64,000 nucleotides of DNA from contig NZ_JACHGU010000008.1 in NCBI RefSeq assembly GCF_014202435.1, forward strand, positions 1-64,000, written 5' to 3'. The position numbers and the translations under genes were made by a program. The notes below the pieces were generated by a model that saw only the letters and a list, made by a program, of their open reading frames with translations, was not told the origin of the DNA and made no database searches. How positions within the stretch are numbered: position 1 is the first letter of the stretch; each line of letters begins with the position of its first letter. The DNA comes from Pseudoxanthomonas broegbernensis (GTDB lineage Bacteria; Pseudomonadota; Gammaproteobacteria; Xanthomonadales; Xanthomonadaceae). Of this stretch, positions 34,064 to 43,208 are shown piece after piece.

Positions 34064-36190
34064 ATGTCGCATTTCGCCCAGGCCTGCCTGTTCGCCGGCC
34101 TCATCGCCGCCAGCGCGGCCCATGCCCAGGAGCCGGCCGTGGCCGACGACCCGTACCAGTGGCTGGAAGACGTCACCGGCGACAAGCCGCTGGACTGGGT
34201 CCGCGCGCAGAACGCCAGGACCGATGCGGCGCTGGCCGCCACTGGGGAATTCAAGGCGATGGAAGCCGGCATCCGCGAGGTGCTCGATTCGGACGCCAAG
34301 ATCCCCGGCGTGCAGAAGATCGGCGACTGGTACTACAACTTCTGGAAGGACCGCAGCCACGAGCGCGGCATCTGGCGGCGGACCACGCTGGAGGAATACC
34401 GCAAGCCGGCCCCGGCCTGGGAGACGATCCTGGACCTGGACGCGCTGAACAAGGCCGAGGACGAGAACTGGGTCTGGCACGGCGCCGAGTGCCTGCGCCC
34501 GGACTACGAGCGCTGCCTGATCGCGCTGTCGCGCGGCGGCGCCGACGCCGACGTCACCCGCGAGTTCGACCTGGCGAAGAAGGCCTGGGTGGAGGACGGC
34601 TTCTTCCGCCCCGAGGCCAAGGGCGCGCTGGGCTGGATCGACCGGGACACGGTGTACGTCTACACCGACTTCGGCCCCGGCTCGCTGACCGAGTCCGGGT
34701 ATCCGCGCGTGGTCAAGCGCTGGAAGCGCGGCACCCCGCTGGCGTCGGCGCAGGTGGTGTACGAAGGCACGGCCGACGACATGTACATCGCCGCCTTCCA
34801 CGACGACACGCCCGGCTTCGAGCGCGACTTCGTCAGCCGCACCCTGGCCTTCTACAACGACGAGCTGTACCTGGTCGGCGCCGACGGGAAGCAGGTCAAG
34901 GTCGATGCGCCCAACTCGGCCAACAAGTCGGTCAAGCGCCAGTGGCTGACCGTGGAACTGCGCGAGCCATGGACCGTGGGCGGCAGGACCCATGCGGCTG
35001 GCGCGCTGCTGGCGGCCAGGTTCGACGACTTCATGGCCGGCAAGCGCGAGTTCGAGGTGCTGTTCGAGCCCACCGAGCGCAGTTCGCTGGCCAGCTTCGG
35101 TTGGACGAAATCGCACCTGGTGCTCAACGTGCTGGAGGACGTGAAGAACCGGCTGAGCGTGCTCACGCCGGGCGAGGACGGCTGGACCCGCAGCGCCTTC
35201 GCCGGCGCGCCGGCGTTCGGCACCCTGGGCGTGTCGGCGGTGGACGACGACGCATCCGATGCGGTCTGGCTGACCGCCACCGACTACCTCACCCCGACCA
35301 CGCTGTCGCTGGCGCAGATCGGGCGCGCGCCCGAGCAGCTCAAGGCGATGCCGGCGTTCTTCGACGGCTCCAGGGACGCGATCGAGCAGCACTTCGCCAC
35401 CAGCAAGGACGGCACCCGGGTGCCGTACTTCCTGGTGCGGCCCAAGGACCTGAAGGCCGACGGCAGGAATCCGACCCTGCTGTACGGCTACGGCGGCTTC
35501 GAGATCTCGCTGACCCCGGGCTATTCCGGCGGCCTGGGCCGCGCCTGGCTGGGCAATGCCCACGGCGGCCGGCGCGGCGTGTACGCGGTGGCCAACATCC
35601 GCGGCGGCGGCGAGTACGGCCCGCGCTGGCACCAGGCCGCGCTCAAGGCCAACCGCCACCGCGCCTACGAGGACATGGCGGCGGTCGCCAGGGACCTGAT
35701 CGACCGCGGCATCACCTCGCCGGCGCACCTGGGCGTGCAGGGCGGCAGCAACGGCGGCCTGCTCACCGGCAACATGCTCACCCAGTACCCGGAACTGTTC
35801 GGCGCGGTGGTGGTGCAGGTGCCGCTGCTGGACATGAAGCGCTACAACAAGCTGCTGGCCGGCGCCTCGTGGATGGCCGAGTACGGCAACCCGGACACCG
35901 CCGACTGGGAGTTCATCAAGACCTTCTCGCCCTACCACCTGTTCGATCCGGCGAAGAACTACCCGCCGGTGATCTTCCTCACCTCCACCCGCGACGACCG
36001 CGTCCACCCGGGCCATGCGCGCAAGATGGCGGCCAGGATGATCGAAGCCGGCAAGGACGTGACCTACTACGAGAACATCGAGGGCGGCCACGGCGGCGCG
36101 GCCAACAACGCCCAGGCCGCGCACATGCAGGCGCTGGCCTACGCCTTCCTCTGGCAGCGGCTGGCCGGCGACGGCCAGGCCGCGAAGTAG
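34064..36190 (+). CDS. Prolyl oligopeptidase family serine peptidase (S9A), secreted
   Basis: 708 residues with a signal peptide (ACLFAGLIAASAAHAQ). Residues from about 28 (DDPYQWLED) form the N-terminal helix and beta-propeller. The catalytic domain has the S9A pattern LLYGYGGFEIS, ANIRGGGEYG, nucleophile Ser562 in GGSNGG, the acidic residue in STRDDRVHP and the histidine in EGGHGG. These enzymes cut short peptides after proline and usually reject folded proteins. The GNADT-type segment YGNPDTADWEF is typical. It is followed after a hairpin by a second S9A gene. Confidence 0.93.
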   Translation: MSHFAQACLFAGLIAASAAHAQEPAVADDPYQWLEDVTGDKPLDWVRAQNARTDAALAATGEFKAMEAGIREVLDSDAKIPGVQKIGDWYYNFWKDRSHERGIWRRTTLEEYRKPAPAWETILDLDALNKAEDENWVWHGAECLRPDYERCLIALSRGGADADVTREFDLAKKAWVEDGFFRPEAKGALGWIDRDTVYVYTDFGPGSLTESGYPRVVKRWKRGTPLASAQVVYEGTADDMYIAAFHDDTPGFERDFVSRTLAFYNDELYLVGADGKQVKVDAPNSANKSVKRQWLTVELREPWTVGGRTHAAGALLAARFDDFMAGKREFEVLFEPTERSSLASFGWTKSHLVLNVLEDVKNRLSVLTPGEDGWTRSAFAGAPAFGTLGVSAVDDDASDAVWLTATDYLTPTTLSLAQIGRAPEQLKAMPAFFDGSRDAIEQHFATSKDGTRVPYFLVRPKDLKADGRNPTLLYGYGGFEISLTPGYSGGLGRAWLGNAHGGRRGVYAVANIRGGGEYGPRWHQAALKANRHRAYEDMAAVARDLIDRGITSPAHLGVQGGSNGGLLTGNMLTQYPELFGAVVVQVPLLDMKRYNKLLAGASWMAEYGNPDTADWEFIKTFSPYHLFDPAKNYPPVIFLTSTRDDRVHPGHARKMAARMIEAGKDVTYYENIEGGHGGAANNAQAAHMQALAYAFLWQRLAGDGQAAK

Positions 36191-36196
36191 CCTCCC

Positions 36197-36223
36197 AGCG
36201 CCCCCGGCATCGCCGGGGGCGCT
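36197..36223 (+). terminator. Hairpin terminator between the two S9A peptidase genes
   Basis: A perfect 12-base GC stem (36197-36208 with 36212-36223) with a 3-base loop begins six bases after the first peptidase stop and is followed by a short T-rich run (GCTTT). It probably limits readthrough into the next gene. Confidence 0.65.
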
Positions 36224-36301
36224 GCTTTCCCGCGCATGCGCATCCCGGTACGGCATCGATCCCGCCTCCCGGCTTGGATTTCCACCGACGGAACCCCATC
36301 G

Positions 36302-38491
36302 ATGAAACTCCCCTTCCCGCTCGCTCTCGCCCTGCTGATGACCATGACCCCTGCGTCCCTGCCCGCCGCCGCTCCGGCTCCGGCCCCCCCCGACGTGGCG
36401 CGCAAGCCGCACGCGGTGACCGCGCCCTTCGGCGCCAGCCGCCAGGACGACTACTACTGGCTGCGCGACGACGAGCGCGGCGACCGGGCCATGCTGGCCT
36501 ACCTCGAAGCGGAGAATGCGTACGCCGACGCGCTGATGGCGCCGCTCAAGCCGCTGCAGGACAAGCTCTACGAAGAGATCGTCGGCCGGATCAAGCAGGA
36601 CGACAGCTCGGTGCCGTACCGCGAGCACGGCTGGTGGTACTACTCGCGCTACGAGACCGGCAAGGACTACCCGGTGCACGCGCGGCGCAAGGACGGCCCC
36701 GGCGTGGACGCGCTCTCGATCCAGGCCGCCAACGCGCGCGGCGACTTCGCCGGAGAGCAGGTGCTGCTGGACGTCAACGCGATGGCCGAAGGCAAGGGCT
36801 ACTTCAGCGTCGGCGACTACGAGGTCAGTCCCGACAACCGGCTCCTGGCCTGGGCCGAGGACGACGTCGGCCGCCGCCAGTACGTCATCCGCTTCCGCGA
36901 CCTGGACACGGGCCGGGTGTATCCGGAGACCATCGCCGGGGTCTCGCCCAACCTCGTCTGGGCCGACGACAACAAGACCCTGTTCTACGTCGAGAACGAC
37001 CCGGAGACCCTGCTCACCGTGCGGGTGAAGAAGCACGTGCTCGGCACGCCGGCGGCGCAGGACGCGCTGGTGTACGAGGAACGCGACGACAGCTTCTACA
37101 TGGGCATCGGCCGCACCCGCGACGAGCGCTACATCACCATCGAGGTCGAGAGCACGGTGTCTTCCGAGCTGCGCTACGCGGCCGCCGCCGATCCGGGCGA
37201 GTTCGCCGTGCTGGCGCCGCGCCAGCGCGATGTGGAGTACGACGCCGACCACCTGGGCGGCCGCTGGGTGATCCGCACCAACGCCCCGGGCGCCGACGGC
37301 AAGCCGGCCACCAACTTCAAGCTGGTCACCGCGCCCAGCGACGCCACCTCGCGCGCGCAGTGGCGCGACTGGCTGGCCCACGACCCGGACGTGTTCATCG
37401 AGGACTTCGCGCTGTTCGAGGGCTTCAGCGCCGTCGCCGAGCGCTCCGGCGGGCTGGAGCGCATCCGCCTGCTCAAGCCCGACGGCAGCCAGGAATACGT
37501 GGCCGCCGACGAGCCGGCCTACTCGATGGGCCTTGCGGCCAACGCCGAGCCGGATACCGCGTGGCTGCGCTACGGCTACACCTCGCTGGCCACGCCGGCC
37601 ACCACCTACGAGCTCAACGTGGCCACCGGCGAGCGCCGGCTGCTCAAGCAGCAGCCGGTCCCGGGCTACGACCGGTCGAAGTACGCGACCGAGCGGGTGT
37701 GGATCGATGCGCGCGACGGGGTGAAGATCCCGGTCTCGCTGGTCTACCGCAAGGGCCTGGCGAAGGACGGCACCGCGCCGCTGTTCCAGTACGCCTACGG
37801 CAGCTACGGCATCTCGATGGACCCGGGCTTCAACGGCCCGGTGGTGAGCCTGCTGGACCGCGGCGTGGTCTATGCCATCGCCCACATCCGCGGCGGCCAG
37901 GAGATGGGCCGGCGGTGGTACGAGGACGGCAAGCTGCTGCGCAAGCAGAACACCTTCAACGACTTCGTCGACGTCACCCGCGGGCTGGTGGCGCTGGGCT
38001 ACGCCGCGCCGGGCCGCGTGGCCGCTTCCGGCGGCAGCGCCGGCGGCCTGCTGATGGGCGCGGTGGCCAACCAGGCCCCGGGCGACTACCGGGCGATGGT
38101 GGCGCAGGTCCCGTTCGTGGACGTGGTCACCACCATGCTCGACACCTCCATCCCGTTGACCACCAACGAGTACGACGAGTGGGGCAACCCGGAGCAGAAG
38201 CCGTTCTACGACTACATGCTTTCCTATTCGCCCTACGACAACGTCGCCGCGCAGGACTACCCGGCGCTGTTCGTCGGCACCGGCCTGTGGGACTCGCAGG
38301 TGCAGTACTGGGAGCCGGCCAAGTGGGTGGCCAAGCTGCGCGACCTGAACACCGGCGCCCGTCCCATCGTGTTCCGCACCAACATGGAGGCCGGCCACGG
38401 CGGCAAGTCCGGCCGCTTCCGCCGCTTCCGCGAGCAGGCCGAGTACTACGCCTTCGTGCTCGACCAACTGGGCGTGCGCCAGGCGCCGTAG
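36302..38491 (+). CDS. Oligopeptidase B-like serine peptidase (S9A), secreted
   Basis: 729 residues from ATG 36302. Signal peptide (PFPLALALLMTMTPASLPAAA). The propeller part starts at DDYYWLRDDERGDRAMLAYL, which is characteristic of oligopeptidase B. Catalytic domain: YAYGSYGISMD, AHIRGGQEMG, nucleophile Ser579 in ASGGSAGG, and the histidine in EAGHGGKSGR. Oligopeptidase B cuts after Lys/Arg in short peptides. Cytoplasmic in enterobacteria, it is here predicted periplasmic, as in other xanthomonads. Confidence 0.92.
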   Translation: MKLPFPLALALLMTMTPASLPAAAPAPAPPDVARKPHAVTAPFGASRQDDYYWLRDDERGDRAMLAYLEAENAYADALMAPLKPLQDKLYEEIVGRIKQDDSSVPYREHGWWYYSRYETGKDYPVHARRKDGPGVDALSIQAANARGDFAGEQVLLDVNAMAEGKGYFSVGDYEVSPDNRLLAWAEDDVGRRQYVIRFRDLDTGRVYPETIAGVSPNLVWADDNKTLFYVENDPETLLTVRVKKHVLGTPAAQDALVYEERDDSFYMGIGRTRDERYITIEVESTVSSELRYAAAADPGEFAVLAPRQRDVEYDADHLGGRWVIRTNAPGADGKPATNFKLVTAPSDATSRAQWRDWLAHDPDVFIEDFALFEGFSAVAERSGGLERIRLLKPDGSQEYVAADEPAYSMGLAANAEPDTAWLRYGYTSLATPATTYELNVATGERRLLKQQPVPGYDRSKYATERVWIDARDGVKIPVSLVYRKGLAKDGTAPLFQYAYGSYGISMDPGFNGPVVSLLDRGVVYAIAHIRGGQEMGRRWYEDGKLLRKQNTFNDFVDVTRGLVALGYAAPGRVAASGGSAGGLLMGAVANQAPGDYRAMVAQVPFVDVVTTMLDTSIPLTTNEYDEWGNPEQKPFYDYMLSYSPYDNVAAQDYPALFVGTGLWDSQVQYWEPAKWVAKLRDLNTGARPIVFRTNMEAGHGGKSGRFRRFREQAEYYAFVLDQLGVRQAP

Positions 38492-38602
38492 ACGCCGCCG
38501 TCCGGTCGGCGGCCGTGCCGGGGGCGGGGATGGCCGGCGTCCCGGCATGGCGGCCGCCGGCTGTGCCCGGCTCCCGCAAACGGCCGGCCCTGGCCGCTTC
38601 TC

Positions 38603-38690
38603 GTTAGGGGCCGGCTTCAGTCGGCGACCGCCTCCGGCGCCGTAGATGGCCGGCGCAGGGGCCCGCCGAACCCGGCTCCCGTTTGCAACG
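38603..38690. repeat. Inverted REP pair before the YbaN-like gene
   Basis: GGGGCCGGCTTCAGTCGGCG (from about 38607) faces an inverted copy at 38664-38690 that on the minus strand reads ACGGGAGCCGGGTTCGGC. It is the same family as 41065-41160. It lies in the 289-base gap between the oligopeptidase and YbaN-like genes, in which I see no gene. Confidence 0.65.
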
Positions 38691-38780
38691 GATGCACGCA
38701 TGCCGCCTCGCCGCATGCGCCCGGCGAACCGGTACCCCATCGCGCGCGCCACCGGCCCGCCGCGCCTATGATGGGCGCCG

Positions 38781-39197
38781 ATGGGCAACCGGATCCGTTT
38801 CCGCTGGGCGTGGTGGCTGCTGGCCTATGCCAGCCTGGGCGTGGGCATCGTCGGCATCTTCGTGCCCGGGCTGCCGACCACGGTGTTCGTGCTGGTCGCG
38901 GCCTGGGCCGCGGCGCGCGGCTCGGAGCGCCTGGAAAAGCGCCTGCTGGCGCATCCCTACTTCGGCCCGATGATCCATGCCTGGCGCCAGCACCGGGCGG
39001 TGCCGCGGCGGGCGAAATGGGCGGCCACCTGGACCATGCTCGGATGCGCCATCGTGCTGGTGGCGGTGATGCGGGTGGTGCCCTCGCACCGCGGCTGGAT
39101 GGTGGCGTTGCCGATCGCCTGCATGGCCGTGGTGGGCGCGTGGCTGTGGCTGCGCCCGGAACCGCCGCCGCCGGGCCCTCCTTCGCCCTCGCCGTAG
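38781..39197 (+). CDS. YbaN family membrane protein (DUF454)
   Basis: 138 residues. The family pattern is LAYASLGVGIVGIFVPGLP, then LPTTVFVLVAAWAAARGSERL, then HPYFGPMIHAWRQHRAVPRR, with three to four membrane helices and a Pro-rich tail. YbaN is an inner-membrane protein of unknown role. It stands alone between REP elements. Confidence 0.9.
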   Translation: MGNRIRFRWAWWLLAYASLGVGIVGIFVPGLPTTVFVLVAAWAAARGSERLEKRLLAHPYFGPMIHAWRQHRAVPRRAKWAATWTMLGCAIVLVAVMRVVPSHRGWMVALPIACMAVVGAWLWLRPEPPPPGPPSPSP

Positions 39198-39256
39198 AGC
39201 CGGGGATAACCGGCGACCGCCATGCCTTCACGCGGGCCATTCCTGGCTCCTGAACC

Positions 39257-39286
39257 TGTCGCCGATTGAAGTCGGTGCCTGCAGGA
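39257..39286 (-). repeat. REP-like unit before lptM
   Basis: On the minus strand it reads GCAGGCACCGACTTCAATCGG, a diverged member of the GGCTTCAGTCGGC family seen at 38603 and 41065. It lies about 70 bases upstream of lptM. Confidence 0.5.
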
Positions 39287-39357
39287 AGTAGCGGCGGGCG
39301 GGCGTTCGCGGGCACCCCTCGCCGCGGGCCAGTCGGCGCCTCGTTATACTGCCGCGC

Positions 39358-39543
39358 ATGAACGCCAAGCTCCGTCTTTCCGCCGCCGCCGCCACGCTGT
39401 TGCTGGCCGCTTGCGGCAACAAGGGTCCGCTGGTGATGCCGCAGAAGCCGGTGCCGGTGACCCTTCCCACCCCGGCACCGCCCGCGTCGGCCGAACCGGC
39501 GCCGGCGGATGCCGCCCCGGCGGACGGGGACACGGATGGCTGA
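39358..39543 (+). CDS. lptM: LPS translocon maturation chaperone LptM (YifL-like lipoprotein)
   Basis: 61 residues. A lipoprotein signal ends in the lipobox LAAC with Cys19, followed by GNKGPL, the short signature of LptM/YifL. The rest is Pro/Ala/Asp-rich. LptM assists correct disulfide formation in the LptD/LptE outer-membrane translocon. It overlaps the dapF start by eight bases; the lptM-dapF order is conserved in gammaproteobacteria. Confidence 0.88.
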   Translation: MNAKLRLSAAAATLLLAACGNKGPLVMPQKPVPVTLPTPAPPASAEPAPADAAPADGDTDG

Positions 39544-40372
39544 GCCGCTGCGCTTCAGCAAGATGCATGGCGCGGGCAACGATTTCGTCGTGCTCGACCT
39601 GCGCGATGGCGCGCGGCCGCCCGATGCGATGCTGGCCATGCGCCTGGCCGACCGCCACATGGGCGTGGGCTGCGACCAGATCCTGACCATCGAGCCGCCG
39701 CGCAGCGCCGGCGCGGTGGCCGCCTACGGCATCTGGAACGCCGACGGCAGCCCCTCGGGCCAGTGCGGCAACGGCGCGCGCTGCGTCGCCGCCTGGCTGG
39801 TGCGCGACGGCGCCGCTTCCGGCCGGCGCTTCGTGGTCGACAGCCCGGCCGCCGCCCACGAGGTGGAGGACCTGGGCGAGGGCCGCTTCTCCATCGGCAT
39901 GGGCGTGCCGCGCTTCGCCCCGGCCGACGTGCCGCTGGCCGGCTTCGGCGAGCAGGCCGAATACGCGCTGGAACTGGCGGGCCGGCGCATCGCGTTCGGC
40001 GCGGTGTCGATGGGCAACCCGCACGCGGTGATCGAGGTGGCCGATGCCGCCGCCGCCGAGGTGGCCATCGTCGGCCCGGCGCTGCAGCGCTCGGCCGCGT
40101 TCCCGCAGTCGTGCAACGTCGGTTTCGCCCAGGTGCTGGCGCCGGACCGCATCCGCCTGCGCGTGTACGAGCGCGGCACCGGCGAGACCCTGGCCTGCGG
40201 CAGCGGCGCTTGCGCGGCCGTGGCCTCGCTGGCGCGGCGCGGCCGCATCGGGCGCCAGGCCACGGTGTCGCTGCCGGGCGGCGACCTGAGCATCCATTGG
40301 CCGGACGATGGCGGCGAGGTGATCATGGCCGGACCGGCCGCATTCGTATTCGAAGGGGAATGGCGGGCATGA
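39536..40372 (+). CDS. dapF: Diaminopimelate epimerase
   Basis: 278 residues from ATG 39536. It converts LL- to meso-diaminopimelate for lysine and peptidoglycan. [13 protein letters not shown] marks the N-terminus; the catalytic cysteine pair is Cys77 in [10 protein letters not shown] and Cys221 in [11 protein letters not shown]. Start choice avoids a nine-residue extension that lies inside lptM. The stop overlaps the next start (ATGA). Confidence 0.96.
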   Translation: MAEPLRFSKMHGAGNDFVVLDLRDGARPPDAMLAMRLADRHMGVGCDQILTIEPPRSAGAVAAYGIWNADGSPSGQCGNGARCVAAWLVRDGAASGRRFVVDSPAAAHEVEDLGEGRFSIGMGVPRFAPADVPLAGFGEQAEYALELAGRRIAFGAVSMGNPHAVIEVADAAAAEVAIVGPALQRSAAFPQSCNVGFAQVLAPDRIRLRVYERGTGETLACGSGACAAVASLARRGRIGRQATVSLPGGDLSIHWPDDGGEVIMAGPAAFVFEGEWRA

Positions 40373-41043
40373 GCGAGCACCAGGACAAGCATGGCGCGCA
40401 CGAGATCGCGGCCTGGCTGCGCCGCCATCCCGGTTTCCTCAAGCAGTTCCCGGACCTGGCGCTGAGCCTGGTGATGCCGCGCGACGACGGCCGCACCGCC
40501 TCGCTGGCCAGCTACCAGTTGGAAGTGCTGCGCGACAAGAACCGCGAGCTGTCGCGGCGCCTGGCCGAACTGTCGGCCAACGCCCAGGTCAACGAGCGGC
40601 TGGCGGTGCGCACCCACCAGCTCACCCTGTCGCTGATGCGCCAGGACAGCCACGCCGGCACCTTGCGGGCGATGGCCGCTTCGCTGGCCGAGGACTTCGA
40701 CGGCGACCTGGTGCGGATCGTCTCGTTCCGCCCGGTGGCCGGGCTGGACGATGCCGAGTGGCTGCAGGTCCGCGCCGAGGACGCGCCGGAGCTGCAGCCG
40801 TTCCGCGATGCGCTGGGCGACGGCGAGCCGCTGTGCGGGCGCCTGCAGGCGGAAAAGAACGCCTTGCTGTACGCCGAGCGCCGGGACGAGATTCAGTCCA
40901 GTGCGCTGCTGCCGCTGGCCGGGATGGGCCTGGTCGCGGTGGGCAGCCACGACCCGAACCGCTTCTACCCGGGCATGGGCACGCTGTTCCTGCGGATGAT
41001 GGGCGAGGCGCTGGCGACGGCGGTGCGGCGCTTCGACGAGTGA
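40369..41043 (+). CDS. DUF484 family protein
   Basis: 224 residues. N-terminal [19 protein letters not shown] and a coiled-coil-like [20 protein letters not shown] precede a GAF-like domain, the usual DUF484 architecture. The function is unknown. It is conserved between dapF and xerC in gammaproteobacteria, here coupled to dapF by a four-base overlap. Confidence 0.9.
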   Translation: MSEHQDKHGAHEIAAWLRRHPGFLKQFPDLALSLVMPRDDGRTASLASYQLEVLRDKNRELSRRLAELSANAQVNERLAVRTHQLTLSLMRQDSHAGTLRAMAASLAEDFDGDLVRIVSFRPVAGLDDAEWLQVRAEDAPELQPFRDALGDGEPLCGRLQAEKNALLYAERRDEIQSSALLPLAGMGLVAVGSHDPNRFYPGMGTLFLRMMGEALATAVRRFDE

Positions 41044-41064
41044 AAGCACGCAGCCGCGCCCTGT

Positions 41065-41160
41065 CCTGCAGGGGCCGGCTTCGGTCGGCGGCCGGGTTCC
41101 GGACCGGGATCGACCGCACTCCGGCATGGCGGTTGCCGGCTGAAGCCGGCTCCCGCAAGG
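41065..41160. repeat. Inverted REP pair between the DUF484 gene and xerC
   Basis: GGGGCCGGCTTCGGTCGGCG near the left end is answered by the inverted copy near the right end, which on the minus strand reads GGGAGCCGGCTTCAGCCGGC. The two units with their spacer can fold into one long hairpin. It is the clearest copy of the family in this window. Confidence 0.75.
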
Positions 41161-41263
41161 GCGATGCGCGGGAGGGATGCATCCGCCACGGCCTGTTCGG
41201 TCGCAGACAGCGCGGTTTGCGCGCATCATCGGCGACCATGGTCGGCATCCTTTCCCCGGGACG

Positions 41264-42151
41264 ATGAGCGGCATCGAAGACTTCCTCCTGCACCTGCGCG
41301 TGGAACGCGCGATGTCCACGCACACGCTCGATGCCTACCGCCGCGATCTGGAAGCGCTGCAGGGCTGGGCGCAGGCCCGAGGTGCCGCCGATGTCGCCGC
41401 ACTGGACGGCTCGCGGCTGCGCGAGTTCGTCGCCGCCGAGCACCGCCGCGGCCTGGCGCCCAAGAGCCTGCAGCGGCGCCTGTCGGCCTGCCGCAGCTAC
41501 TACGCCTGGCTGCTGAAGAACGGGGCCATCCCCGCCAGCCCGGCCGCCGGCCTGCGCGCGCCCAGGGCGCCGCGCCGGTTGCCGCAGGTACTGGACGTGG
41601 ACGAGGCGGTGCGGCTGGTGGAGGTGCCCACCGACACGCCGCTGGGCCTGCGCGACCGCGCCCTGCTGGAGCTGTTCTATTCCTCCGGCCTGCGCCTGAG
41701 CGAATTGTGCGCGCTGCGCTGGCGCGACCTGCACCTGGAGGAAGGGCTGGTGACGGTGCTGGGCAAGGGCGGCAAGCAGCGCAGCGTGCCGGTGGGCTCG
41801 CATGCGCGCCGCGCGCTGGCGCAATGGCGCGCCACCACCGGTGCCGGCACCGACGATCCGGTCTTCCCCGGCCGTGGCGGCGGGCCGATCGGCCCGCGCG
41901 CCGTGCAGGTCCGCATCCGCCACCTGGCCGCGCGCCAGGGCCTGTTCAAGCACGTGCATCCGCACATGCTGCGCCACAGCTTCGCCAGCCACGTGCTCGA
42001 ATCCTCCGGCGACCTGCGCGGGGTGCAGGAACTGCTCGGCCACGCCGACATCGCCACCACCCAGATCTACACCCACCTGGACTTCCAGCACCTGGCGAAG
42101 GTCTACGACGCCGCGCATCCACGGGCGAAGCGGAAGAAAGGCGCCGGCTGA
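41264..42151 (+). CDS. xerC: Tyrosine recombinase XerC
   Basis: 295 residues from ATG 41264; an upstream extension to 41177 has no family support. With XerD it resolves chromosome dimers at dif. The core-binding domain occupies about 1-90. Catalytic residues are Arg144 (GLRLSEL), Lys168 (LGKGGK), His234 and Arg237 (HPHMLRHSF), His260 (ELLGH) and the nucleophile Tyr269 (TTQIYTH). The location between the DUF484 gene and hslV is the usual one in xanthomonads. Confidence 0.95.
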   Translation: MSGIEDFLLHLRVERAMSTHTLDAYRRDLEALQGWAQARGAADVAALDGSRLREFVAAEHRRGLAPKSLQRRLSACRSYYAWLLKNGAIPASPAAGLRAPRAPRRLPQVLDVDEAVRLVEVPTDTPLGLRDRALLELFYSSGLRLSELCALRWRDLHLEEGLVTVLGKGGKQRSVPVGSHARRALAQWRATTGAGTDDPVFPGRGGGPIGPRAVQVRIRHLAARQGLFKHVHPHMLRHSFASHVLESSGDLRGVQELLGHADIATTQIYTHLDFQHLAKVYDAAHPRAKRKKGAG

Positions 42152-42465
42152 CGCGCGGCGGCGTCCAAGCGTGGGCAGCGGCCTCGCTGCGGATGCGGCG
42201 TGGCCCGGTTCCCCGCAATGGCAGTAGCGCGACCATGGCCGTGCCCCACGCCCATGGGAAGCCGACGGTCGACCGAGCGCGTGCTCCCGCTTTTCCTGGA
42301 ATGGCCATTCATCCCGAAGCACCCCCGGCACGATGCCTGCCGACGGGAAGTAAAGGAGGAGGCTTCGGCCGCAGGCCGGAGCCGGGGGACATGAGCGGCG
42401 GCAGACATCGTGCCGGGCGCCGCGGCCAGGTATCCCACTCGATCCCGGAGCCAGGAGGCCACGGG

Positions 42466-42485
42466 GTCCCGGCCTGCGCCGGGAC
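42466..42485. terminator. Perfect hairpin downstream of xerC
   Basis: GTCCCGGC and GCCGGGAC pair over 8 bases around a CTGC loop. There is no T-run, so it may be a repeat-type hairpin instead of an intrinsic terminator. Confidence 0.4.
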
Positions 42486-42523
42486 GATGGATGCGGATCG
42501 GCCGTTGGGCGGGCGGGACCGGG

Positions 42524-42552
42524 CTTGATCGCCCGCTGTTGCGTCCCCACGT
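42524..42552 (+). promoter_or_regulatory. Sigma-32-type heat-shock promoter of hslVU
   Basis: CTTGATC (42524-42530) and CCCCACGT (42545-42552) are separated by 14 bases, close to the sigma-32 consensus CTTGAAA, 11-16 bases, CCCCATNT. Transcription would begin near 42558, leaving about 20 bases before the hslV start and including its CGGAGG ribosome site (42568-42573). Heat induction of hslVU is established in other proteobacteria. Confidence 0.75.
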
Positions 42553-42577
42553 CGTGGGAACAGCTTCCGGAGGCCGC

Positions 42578-43129
42578 ATGGACCCCAGCCAGAACCCCAA
42601 CGTGTTTCACGCCACCACCATCGTCTGCGTGCGCCGCGGCGACCGGGTGGCCATCGCCGGCGACGGCCAGGTGACCTTGGGGCACACGGTGATGAAGGGC
42701 AACGCGCGCAAGGTGCGCCGCCTGGGCCGCGAAGGCCAGGTACTGGCCGGCTTCGCCGGCGCGGCGGCCGACGCCTTCACCCTGTTCGAGCTGTTCGAGG
42801 CCAAGCTGGAGAAGCACGGCCAGCTCACCCGCGCGGCGGTGGAACTGGCCAAGGACTGGCGCACCGAGCGTCGGCTGGGCAAGCTCGAGGCGCTGCTGGC
42901 GGTGGCCGACCGCGAGACCTCGCTGGTCATCAGCGGCACCGGCGACGTGATCGAGCCGGAGGACGGCATCATCGCCATCGGCTCCGGCGGCAGCTACGCG
43001 CTGGCGGCCGCGCGCGCGCTGCTGGCGCATACCCCGCTGGATGCGAGGGCCATCGCCACCGAGGCCATCGGCATCGCCGGCGACATCTGCATCTACACCA
43101 ACCGCAACATCGCCGTCGAGGAACTCTGA
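42578..43129 (+). CDS. hslV: ATP-dependent protease subunit HslV
   Basis: 183 residues. Threonine protease forming the double-hexamer chamber of HslUV in the cytoplasm. The N-terminus [20 protein letters not shown] contains a 12-residue leader before the catalytic Thr13 (mature TTIV); enterobacterial HslV has only Met there, so this copy must be processed. GDGQVTLG and the C-terminal [10 protein letters not shown] are typical. It is followed by hslU. Confidence 0.96.
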   Translation: MDPSQNPNVFHATTIVCVRRGDRVAIAGDGQVTLGHTVMKGNARKVRRLGREGQVLAGFAGAAADAFTLFELFEAKLEKHGQLTRAAVELAKDWRTERRLGKLEALLAVADRETSLVISGTGDVIEPEDGIIAIGSGGSYALAAARALLAHTPLDARAIATEAIGIAGDICIYTNRNIAVEEL

Positions 43130-43208
43130 CGACGCACGTCCCCGCCGCACGCGGCGGCGATGCCGGCGCGCGCCCCGGCGGCGCGCCACGAATCGATACG
43201 AAAAGGCC

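Larger units (their letters stand above)
42152..42577. other. 426-base region between xerC and hslV
   Basis: It holds a perfect hairpin (42466-42485) and the heat-shock-type promoter of hslV (42524-42552). I see no gene. Several open frames overlap it but lack any signature. Confidence 0.6.

Noticed and set aside
34024-38607. A long plus-strand frame over both peptidases
   Set aside because: Out of frame with both real proteins and without any domain; a by-product of high GC.
32876-38788. A nearly 2000-codon open frame on the minus strand over the two peptidase genes
   Set aside because: It is antisense to clear S9A peptidase genes with intact catalytic motifs; its translation is low-complexity Arg/Gly/His/Val-rich, as expected from GC-rich shadow frames.
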